DNA of 64,000 nt, taken from the NCBI GenBank assembly GCA_016709495.1, contig JADJMS010000046.1, forward strand, positions 124,001-188,000, in the 5' to 3' direction. Source of the DNA: Candidatus Dechloromonas phosphorivorans (GTDB lineage Bacteria; Pseudomonadota; Gammaproteobacteria; Burkholderiales; Rhodocyclaceae). The number at the start of each line of letters is the position of its first letter. Within the stretch, counting starts at the first letter, position 1. The position numbers were made by a program, and so were the translations under genes. Positions 8,511 through 15,159 of the stretch are shown here, piece by piece. The notes under the pieces were generated by a model. It had not been told where the DNA came from. It made no database searches and saw only the letters and a program-made list of their open reading frames with translations.

Positions 8511-8665
8511 AACAGATTCGAGCCGTGGAATTGCAACGGACGGATCAGTAGTAAAAGTCAAACGCGGTTCGATGTAAATCGAGCCAACTAAAAGTTCTCT
8601 ACGCAACAAACCGCAGGGCAAGGAAACACGGCTGCTTCCAAGCCCTCGCAGACGAGGAGTGAAAC

Positions 8666-8779
8666 ATGAAAGTGCAACCTTCAGTGAAGCGCATTTGCCG
8701 TAACTGCAAAGTCATCCGTCGTAAGGGTGTCGTGCGCGTCATTTGCAAGGACCCGCGTCATAAGCAGCGCCAGGGTTAA
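8666..8779 (+). CDS. rpmJ: 50S ribosomal protein L36
   Basis: A 37-residue protein beginning MKVQPSVKRICRNCKVIRRK. It carries the zinc ligands C11, C14, C27 and H32, so it is the zinc-binding form. A GAGGAG site precedes the ATG. It is separated from secY by 155 bp where many relatives have infA; no IF-1 sequence is seen there. Confidence 0.95.
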   Translation: MKVQPSVKRICRNCKVIRRKGVVRVICKDPRHKQRQG

Positions 8780-8830
8780 TTCAGTGGCGAGTCCGGCATT
8801 TGTTAATTTTCGAAATAGTGGAGTGATTCA

Positions 8831-9193
8831 ATGGCCCGTATCGCTGGGGTAAACATTCCGAACCATCAGCATGCAGAAATTGCTCTTACCGCGATTTTTG
8901 GCATCGGCCGTACCCGCGCACAGAAAATCTGTGATGCGGCCGGTATCGTTCGTACAATCAAAATGAAAGACCTGTCTGACGCGGACATGGATCGTTTGCG
9001 TGACGAAGTAGGCAAGTTCACCGTTGAAGGTGATCTGCGCCGCGAAGTCACGATGAACATCAAGCGTTTGATGGATCTTGGCTGTTATCGTGGTATGCGT
9101 CACCGCAAGGGCTTGCCTAGCCGTGGTCAGCGTACCCGCACCAATGCACGTACCCGCAAGGGCCCGCGCAAGGCCATCGCTGGCAAGAAGTAA
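8831..9193 (+). CDS. rpsM: 30S ribosomal protein S13
   Basis: 120 residues, starting MARIAGVNIPNHQHAEIALT and ending in the basic tail TRTNARTRKGPRKAIAGKK. S13 contacts the P-site tRNA and L5. It is the first gene of the alpha operon, 51 bp after rpmJ. Confidence 0.97.
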   Translation: MARIAGVNIPNHQHAEIALTAIFGIGRTRAQKICDAAGIVRTIKMKDLSDADMDRLRDEVGKFTVEGDLRREVTMNIKRLMDLGCYRGMRHRKGLPSRGQRTRTNARTRKGPRKAIAGKK

Positions 9194-9205
9194 TAGGGAC
9201 AGAAC

Positions 9206-9595
9206 ATGGCAAAAACTGCTACTAAAGTTCGCAAAAAGGTTAAAAAGAACGTTGCTGAGGGCATCGCCCACATTCATGCTTCGTTCAATAACACCATCAT
9301 TACCATTACCGATCGTCAGGGCAACGCACTGTCCTGGGCAACTTCCGGTGGTGCAGGCTTCCGCGGTTCGCGTAAGTCCACCCCGTTTGCTGCACAGGTG
9401 GCTGCTGAAGCTGCTGGCAAAGCGGCTCAAGAATGCGGCGTCAAGAACGTTGAAGTTCGCATTAAAGGCCCAGGTCCTGGTCGCGAGTCTTCCGTCCGTG
9501 CGCTCAATGCGTTGGGCATGAAGATTACCTCCATTTCCGACGTGACGCCGGTTCCACATAACGGTTGCCGTCCGCCTAAAAAGCGCCGCATTTAA
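9206..9595 (+). CDS. rpsK: 30S ribosomal protein S11
   Basis: 129 residues with the conserved IAHIHASFNNTIITITDRQG and the C-terminal VTPVPHNGCRPPKKRRI. It is part of the small-subunit platform near the mRNA exit. It lies 12 bp after rpsM and 12 bp before rpsD. Confidence 0.97.
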   Translation: MAKTATKVRKKVKKNVAEGIAHIHASFNNTIITITDRQGNALSWATSGGAGFRGSRKSTPFAAQVAAEAAGKAAQECGVKNVEVRIKGPGPGRESSVRALNALGMKITSISDVTPVPHNGCRPPKKRRI

Positions 9596-9607
9596 GGAGA
9601 AAGACAA

Positions 9608-10237
9608 GTGGCTCGTAATCTCGATCCGAAATGCCGTCAGTGCCGCCGTGAGGGTGAAAAGCTTTTCCTCAAGGGTGAAAAATGTTTTACCGACAAGTGT
9701 GCCATCGAGCGTCGTTCGTATGCTCCAGGTCAACACGGTCAAAAATCAGGTGCCCGTCTGTCCGACTACGGCGTTCACCTTCGTGCCAAACAGAAGATTC
9801 GTCGTACCTACGGCGTTCTTGAAGGCCAATTCCGTAGAACTTTCTTTGAAGCCGATCGCCGCAAGGGTCAGACCGGTGAAAATCTGTTGCAATTGCTTGA
9901 ATCCCGTCTGGATTCAGTTGCTTACCGTATGGGCTTTGGTGCTTCACGCGCTGAATCACGTCAGATCGTTCGTCATAATGGCGTTCTGGTGAACGGTAAG
10001 CGCGTCAACATTCCTTCATACATTGTGAAGGCTGGTGACGTAGTTCAACTGACCGATCGTTCCCGTTTGTCATTGCGTTGCAAGGCTGCACTTGCTGCTG
10101 CTGAAGCGCGTGGCTTCCCGGAGTGGATAGCAGTTGATATCAAAGAAGGCAAGGGAACGTTCAAGGCCATGCCGCAGCGCTCTGAGCTGCCGGCTACGCT
10201 GAACGAAGGTCTTGTCATCGAACTTTACTCGAAGTAA
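9608..10237 (+). CDS. rpsD: 30S ribosomal protein S4
   Basis: 209 residues. It starts with GTG at 9608 (MARNLDPKCRQCRREG), preceded by AAGGAG. The S4 RNA-binding domain is around residues 97-160. Cys9, Cys12, Cys25 and Cys31 (CRQCRREG.. and KCFTDKC) form the zinc-type N-terminus. In E. coli S4 represses the alpha operon; a matching leader pseudoknot was not identified here. Confidence 0.97.
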   Translation: MARNLDPKCRQCRREGEKLFLKGEKCFTDKCAIERRSYAPGQHGQKSGARLSDYGVHLRAKQKIRRTYGVLEGQFRRTFFEADRRKGQTGENLLQLLESRLDSVAYRMGFGASRAESRQIVRHNGVLVNGKRVNIPSYIVKAGDVVQLTDRSRLSLRCKAALAAAEARGFPEWIAVDIKEGKGTFKAMPQRSELPATLNEGLVIELYSK

Positions 10238-10261
10238 TCACTGAGCAGAGGAATCAAGCCC

Positions 10262-11236
10262 ATGCAAAACAGTGGACTTCTCAAGCCCCGCATTATCGAA
10301 GTGCAGAGTGTTTCGCCTGTGCAGGCCAAGGTTGTCATGGAACCGTTTGAACGCGGTTACGGACACACGCTTGGTAATGCGCTGCGTCGCATTCTGCTTT
10401 CATCGATGCCTGGTTACGCGCCGACCGAAGTCGGTATTGAGGGTGTGCTCCATGAGTACTCCACCGTTGATGGTGTTCAGGAAGATGTTGTTGACATCCT
10501 TTTGAACCTCAAGGGTATCGTTTTCAAGCTGCACAATCGTGATGTGGTTAACCTCAACCTTCATAAGGAAGGTGAAGGCCCTGTCCGTGCTGGTGATATC
10601 GAATTGCCGCATGATGTCGAAATCATTAATCCGGAACATATGATCGCTCATCTTTCTCCTGGTGGTAAGTTGGCCATGGAGATCAAGGTTGAGAAGGGTC
10701 GCGGTTATGTACCTGGCAATATGCGCAATCTTGGCGACTCCAAGACGATTGGCAAACTGGTCCTGGACGCTTCGTTCAGTCCGATTCGCCGCGTTGCATA
10801 CTCTGTTGAAGCGGCTCGTGTTGAGCAGCGTACCGATCTTGACAAGTTGATCGTCGAAATCGAAACCAACGGGGTGGTCGAGCCGGAAGAAGCCATCCGC
10901 TACGCAGCTCGCGTGCTGATGGAACAGCTTTCGGTGTTTGCTGATCTGGAAGGCACTGCGCCGACCATCGAAGCATCCAAGCCGGCTCAGGTTGATCCTG
11001 TGTTGCTGCGCCCGGTTGATGATCTTGAACTGACGGTTCGTTCTGCGAACTGCCTCAAGGCTGAGAACATTTACTACATTGGCGATTTGATTCAACGTTC
11101 CGAGAATGAACTTCTCAAGACGCCGAATCTGGGTCGCAAGTCGCTGAACGAGATCAAGGAAGTGTTGGCTGCACGTGGTCTTACGCTCGGCATGAAACTC
11201 GAAAATTGGCCGCCCGCCGGTCTGGAAAAAGTCTAA
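10262..11236 (+). CDS. rpoA: DNA-directed RNA polymerase subunit alpha
   Basis: 324 residues. The N-terminal assembly domain (about 1-230) has the dimerisation signature YGHTLGNALRRILLSSMPGY. The C-terminal domain (about 245-310, AENIYYIGDLIQRSENELLKTPNLGRKSLNEIKE) binds UP elements and activators. It lies between rpsD and rplQ in the alpha operon. Confidence 0.97.
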   Translation: MQNSGLLKPRIIEVQSVSPVQAKVVMEPFERGYGHTLGNALRRILLSSMPGYAPTEVGIEGVLHEYSTVDGVQEDVVDILLNLKGIVFKLHNRDVVNLNLHKEGEGPVRAGDIELPHDVEIINPEHMIAHLSPGGKLAMEIKVEKGRGYVPGNMRNLGDSKTIGKLVLDASFSPIRRVAYSVEAARVEQRTDLDKLIVEIETNGVVEPEEAIRYAARVLMEQLSVFADLEGTAPTIEASKPAQVDPVLLRPVDDLELTVRSANCLKAENIYYIGDLIQRSENELLKTPNLGRKSLNEIKEVLAARGLTLGMKLENWPPAGLEKV

Positions 11237-11294
11237 GTACTTTTTCCGGCTCGGGCAGTCAAGGGACGCCTGCAGAATATAGAAAGGATTAACC

Positions 11295-11693
11295 ATGCGT
11301 CACCGCAATGGTCTTCGTAAATTAAATCGTACTACCAGTCATCGCTTGGCGATGCTGCGCAATATGACTGTTTCACTGCTCCGCCACGAGGCTATCAAGA
11401 CCACGTTGCCGAAAGCCAAGGAACTGCGCCGTGTGGTCGAGCCGATGATTACCCTCGGCCGTTCCCCGACGCTGGCTAACAAGCGTCTTGCTTTCGATCG
11501 TTTGCGCGATCGTGAAATTGTCGTCAAGCTGTTTGCTGAACTTGGTCCACGTTACGCAGCCCGTCCGGGTGGCTACCTGCGTATCCTGAAGTGCGGCTTC
11601 CGCGTTGGTGATAATGCACCGATGGCGTTTGTCGAACTGGTTGATCGTCCGGAAATCACGGAAGCAGTTGAAGTGGCTGACGAAGCTGCGTAA
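11295..11693 (+). CDS. rplQ: 50S ribosomal protein L17
   Basis: 132 residues, starting MRHRNGLRKLNRTTSHR, with the conserved YLRILKCGFRVGDNAPMAFVEL. A short acidic tail (EVADEAA) extends it slightly. It is the last gene of the alpha operon, followed 19 bp later by a strong terminator. Confidence 0.97.
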   Translation: MRHRNGLRKLNRTTSHRLAMLRNMTVSLLRHEAIKTTLPKAKELRRVVEPMITLGRSPTLANKRLAFDRLRDREIVVKLFAELGPRYAARPGGYLRILKCGFRVGDNAPMAFVELVDRPEITEAVEVADEAA

Positions 11694-11711
11694 TCAGTTA
11701 GTACGAAACAC

Positions 11712-11744
11712 AAAAAAGGCCAGGTTTTTACCTGGCCTTTTTTT
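11712..11744. terminator. Bidirectional rho-independent terminator
   Basis: AAAAAAGGCCAGG, loop TTTTTA, CCTGGCC then seven T. It is a perfect stem with an A tract on one side and a T tract on the other. It can stop transcription from rplQ on + and from the solute-binding-protein gene on minus. Confidence 0.9.
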
Positions 11745-11769
11745 AATCTGAATTTTTAGTTCAAATAAC

Positions 11770-11785
11770 CAGTTGACCGTAACAG
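11770..11785 (-). repeat. Dispersed repeat core CTGTTACGGTCAACTG
   Basis: Read on the minus strand, CTGTTACGGTCAACTG begins one base after the TAG of the solute-binding-protein gene and is followed by an A-rich stretch ending AAAAATT. The same 16-mer occurs at 59667, and one-to-two-mismatch versions at 48736 and 55715. Confidence 0.55.
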
Positions 11786-11786
11786 G

Positions 11787-12683
11787 CTATTCAAAAGCCT
11801 TGTCATTGGGTGCTTTGTAAGCAGCTTTCATTTCATCCGAAAGAGGCATGTTCAGATTGAGTCCTTTTGGTGGAATCGGGGCCATGAACCACTTGGCGTA
11901 GATTTTTTCAGCATCTCCAGAGGTCATTGCCTTGGTTAAAGAAGCATCAACCAGCTTTTTGAATTCCGGATCATCCTTTCTGACCATACAGCCATAAGCT
12001 TCTTTTGATTGAGCGGTGCCGGTGACAATCCAGTCACCCGGTTTTTTGGCCTTGGCCATTTCGCCATAGAGTAATGCATCGTCCATCATGAAAGCGACGG
12101 CACGACCAGTTTCCAGGGTCAGGAATGCTTCGCCGTGATCTTTGGCGGAGATGATATTCATACCCATCTTCTTGTCTTCATTCATCTTGCGCAGCAGTCG
12201 TTCAGAAGTCGTTCCGGCGGTGGTGACGGCATTTTTTCCGGTGAGATCAGCAAAATCCTTTATTCCTGAATCCTTTTTCGTCATGAGTCGTGTACCGATA
12301 ACGAAAATCGTTGATGAAAAGGAGACTTGTTTCTGTCGTTCCAGATTGTTGGTGGTAGAACCACACTCGATATCAACCGTTCCATTTTGAATGAGTGTGA
12401 TGCGATTGGCTGATGTGACCGGCATTAACCTGGTGTCGAGCTTGGCCAACTTCAGGTTGGTCTTGATGTCGTCAACAACCTTGAGCATCAACTCATGCGA
12501 GTAGCCAATGACTTGCTGTTTGTCGTCGTAGTAGGAGAAAGGTATTGATGATTCACGGTGACCTAAAGTGATGCTGCCGGTGTCCTTAATTTTCTTCAGC
12601 GTGGTCGATTCCTGGGCGACAACAGGTGTAACGCTGAAGGTCGTGGCGATCAGGACAGCTGATACAAGTTTCGGAAAATGCAT
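11787..12683 (-). CDS. Periplasmic amino-acid-type solute-binding protein (GltI-like)
   Basis: 298 residues from the ATG at 12683, which has AAGGAG seven bases upstream; an earlier in-frame start at 12710 lies inside the neighbouring gene and is not favoured. A signal peptide (MHFPKLVSAVLIATTFSVTPVVAQ) leads a family-3 extracellular solute-binding domain, recognisable from ITLGHRESSIPFSY, the GxTS-like TTAGTTSERLLRK and DDALLYGEMAKA. The closest known type is the glutamate/aspartate-binding GltI group. No permease or ATPase gene is nearby. Instead it is the last gene of a kinase/response-regulator operon, so it may deliver a ligand signal to the CHASE kinase (inference). The ligand is not predictable from sequence alone. 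Confidence 0.85.
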   Translation of the reverse strand: MHFPKLVSAVLIATTFSVTPVVAQESTTLKKIKDTGSITLGHRESSIPFSYYDDKQQVIGYSHELMLKVVDDIKTNLKLAKLDTRLMPVTSANRITLIQNGTVDIECGSTTNNLERQKQVSFSSTIFVIGTRLMTKKDSGIKDFADLTGKNAVTTAGTTSERLLRKMNEDKKMGMNIISAKDHGEAFLTLETGRAVAFMMDDALLYGEMAKAKKPGDWIVTGTAQSKEAYGCMVRKDDPEFKKLVDASLTKAMTSGDAEKIYAKWFMAPIPPKGLNLNMPLSDEMKAAYKAPNDKAFE

Positions 12684-12685
12684 GT

Positions 12686-14260
12686 TCAATCTCCTTGAGG
12701 GGTTGGGCAATCAATTATCATCAATGAAATATCATCACTCGCCAATGCGCCATCAAGGTGAGCATGTAGCGCAGCTTCTATCTTGCCGAAACGGTCTTGC
12801 GGTGAGGTGTTGGCAATTGCGCTGTGCAGGCCAGCTTGGGCAAACTGCTTTCCTTGACGATTTTCAGCTTCAAGCAAACCATCGGAGCAAAGGATAATCT
12901 GGCTTTCCTTCATCCATGTAAATTCCACTGGTTGGCAGTTCAGCTGAGCGTTATTAACGATGCCCAATGGCAGGTTTGATGAATCAAAAACCTGTTCATC
13001 ACGGCCCCATCGGTCACATAACAAAGCCTCCGGTGTGCCACCTACCCAAATTTCACCGCTGAGTGACTGTGTGTCAAGGCACAGCAAGGTGGCAGCAACA
13101 AAGCGACCGACCGGCATGGACTCTTTGAGTTGCTGATTAAGTTCATTGATGATTTCGCGTACTGAGCGATTAGTTGCTGTCATACGATAAAAAATTGCCA
13201 GCACAGGCATGACACTGATTGCCGCAGTCAGACCGTGACCTGTTGCATCCGCTAACAGCGCATAAAAACGACCATCGGACGAGCGGTTTGCGGCAACGAT
13301 GTCGCCACTAAAATTTTCGGCTGGGATTACTTTGTATCGCAGTGCTTTGTCCTTCAGGCCAGAACGGTGTAATTGCAATTCCATCAAACGCATGGCGAGT
13401 TGTTGTTCATTTTGCGTCTGGTCGTAATAATTCTGGAGCTGTAGTGCATTTGCTTTCAGCTCTTGCTCGACCTGTTTGCTCTCGGAAATGTAACGCACTA
13501 CGCCGATGAACATCCGCTGATTGTCTACCGAGATTTCAGATACACCAAGTGAGATGGGAAATTTGTTGCCATTCTTGCGTAGCGCAATGACTTCGTGTTC
13601 ACGGCCGATTATCTTTGCTTCACTACCCTTCATGTAGCTGGCAAGATAGCCATCGTGCTCGCTGTGGTATGGCTCCGGCATCAGCATTTTAATATTCTGG
13701 CCAATTACTTCCTGCGGCTGCCAGCCAAAAATTCGTTCTACCGTGTTGTTGACCGTAACAATAGAACCTTTTTCGTTTATGGTAATAATGGCTTCAAACA
13801 CATTGTCGGAAATGGCTTTGAGGCGGTTCAGCGCATCGATTGAGTCTTGTTGCATACGAAGTGAGCGCTGCATTGAGCGGAGCTTTGCTTCCAGCACGAC
13901 AAAATTGATTGGTTTTGTCAGGTAGTCATCGGCACCTGCTTCGAGGCCCTCAACCAGATTTTCATCACGATTGAGGGCGGATAGAAAAATCACCGGTGTC
14001 CACCGTTCCGTATCCATTGCCTTGATCTGACGTGCTGCCTCAAAACCATCCATGACCGGCATCATGATGTCGAGCAGAACCATGTCGGGTTGCTCGCTGG
14101 CAAATCGCTGGACCGCTTCTTCGCCGTTATCGGCAATAACGACTTGATGCCCGAGTTTTTTCAGGAATACCTGAAGGATGTGCAGATTGGTCCGGTTGTC
14201 ATCAACCGCCAGCACTTTCATGGGTTTCGGCAATTGCGTCATTTCTTGGTACTGGTTCAA
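12686..14260 (-). CDS. Response regulator with PAS and PP2C-type (SpoIIE) phosphatase domain
   Basis: 524 residues. The receiver domain (about 15-130) has the acidic pair DD, phosphoacceptor Asp in MVLLDIMMPVMDG, and Lys in DYLTKP. A PAS domain follows (about 150-265, ending FIGVVRYISESK), then a coiled-coil linker. The C-terminal SpoIIE/RsbU-like phosphatase (about 300-520) has the metal motifs DGRFYALLADATGHG and SDDISLMII. It would dephosphorylate an anti-sigma-factor antagonist when activated. Its start overlaps the stop of the upstream receiver-HATPase gene (ATGA), so the two are translationally coupled. The stop is 2 bp before the start of the solute-binding protein. Confidence 0.9.
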   Translation of the reverse strand: MNQYQEMTQLPKPMKVLAVDDNRTNLHILQVFLKKLGHQVVIADNGEEAVQRFASEQPDMVLLDIMMPVMDGFEAARQIKAMDTERWTPVIFLSALNRDENLVEGLEAGADDYLTKPINFVVLEAKLRSMQRSLRMQQDSIDALNRLKAISDNVFEAIITINEKGSIVTVNNTVERIFGWQPQEVIGQNIKMLMPEPYHSEHDGYLASYMKGSEAKIIGREHEVIALRKNGNKFPISLGVSEISVDNQRMFIGVVRYISESKQVEQELKANALQLQNYYDQTQNEQQLAMRLMELQLHRSGLKDKALRYKVIPAENFSGDIVAANRSSDGRFYALLADATGHGLTAAISVMPVLAIFYRMTATNRSVREIINELNQQLKESMPVGRFVAATLLCLDTQSLSGEIWVGGTPEALLCDRWGRDEQVFDSSNLPLGIVNNAQLNCQPVEFTWMKESQIILCSDGLLEAENRQGKQFAQAGLHSAIANTSPQDRFGKIEAALHAHLDGALASDDISLMIIDCPTPQGD

Positions 14261-15159
14261 GAACTGCTACTGTTAATAGTGGCAACGGCGATGTTGCCGC
14301 AGCCTTCGTAATGAATGCTGCCGAAGCTCATCATGCGAGCCAATGCAATGCCACGGCCATTCGGGTCGCAGGCGCGATCCGGATTGAAATCAAGAAAATC
14401 CTGCCAAGGGAAACCTTTGCCTTGGTCAGTTATGCGCAGTGTGAGAGTGTCGCCCAGGCGCTGGAAGCTGAGGAGAACCTGCTTCGCTGCATTTTCCGGG
14501 AGGGCGCTACGGCGATCTATTTCTGCTCGCCAGCCATCATTAAGCTTGAGCTGTGTTTTTTCCTCATAGCTTAGGCCAAGGTTGCCGTGTTCAACCCCGT
14601 TGACCAGTAATTCCGAAATACCAAGAACGGCTGCATCGGGCGTTGGGCAGGCCTGAGCAATGAAGGCAGCCAACCGGTTGGCTTCCTCCAGCGTGTGAAT
14701 GACGAATTCGCCACTGTTGAGGAATTGCAGCGCACTGATGTGTTCGCTCAGTTGGTGGCGCAGATTGTTGCGCGTACTGGCATCGGTTAATGCGGCATGC
14801 GTGATGGCCAGCAGGGCATCGCGACGGTAGGGCTTGGTCAGGTAATAGTAAGCGCCAGCCTCCATTCCTTCGCGGATTTGTTCGGCTGAACCGGCGGAAG
14901 TCTGCAAAACAACTGGGATGGCTGCGAAGCGGGTGTCAGACTTGATTCGGCGCAACAGACCAATGCCATCAAGGCGGGGCATCATGCGATCCAGTAGAAT
15001 CAGGTCGAAGGATTTCGTCGGGTCTTGTAGCAATTCCCAGGCGACTTCTCCATCCGCGGCTGTTTCCAGCGTGAAACCGGGTTCGCCGTCGAAATATTCA
15101 AGCAGGATTTCGAGGTTGAGTTCCTCGTCATCAACTACCAGAACGTGTGCGTTGGTCAT
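14257..15159 (-). CDS. Response regulator fused to an RsbW-type ATPase domain
   Basis: 300 residues from ATG 15159 (MTNAHVLVVDDEELN), which overlaps the stop of the kinase gene as ATGA; the open frame upstream of it is only kinase sequence in another frame. The receiver (1-125) has DD, LDRMMPRLDG and YLTKPY. The C-terminal half is a serine-kinase-like HATPase: N box ELLVNGVEHGNLG, G1 box DQGKGFPW, G2 box GRGIALARMM. In the RsbW/SpoIIAB family this domain phosphorylates an anti-sigma antagonist, opposing the PP2C domain encoded next door. No STAS antagonist or sigma factor is encoded within the window. Confidence 0.88.
   Translation of the reverse strand: MTNAHVLVVDDEELNLEILLEYFDGEPGFTLETAADGEVAWELLQDPTKSFDLILLDRMMPRLDGIGLLRRIKSDTRFAAIPVVLQTSAGSAEQIREGMEAGAYYYLTKPYRRDALLAITHAALTDASTRNNLRHQLSEHISALQFLNSGEFVIHTLEEANRLAAFIAQACPTPDAAVLGISELLVNGVEHGNLGLSYEEKTQLKLNDGWRAEIDRRSALPENAAKQVLLSFQRLGDTLTLRITDQGKGFPWQDFLDFNPDRACDPNGRGIALARMMSFGSIHYEGCGNIAVATINSSSS

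Noticed and set aside
13747..13762. TGTTACGGTCAAC core of the short repeat inside the receiver-PAS-PP2C gene
   Set aside because: It encodes the conserved PAS stretch IVTVNNT and the flanks do not match the repeat, so chance is sufficient.
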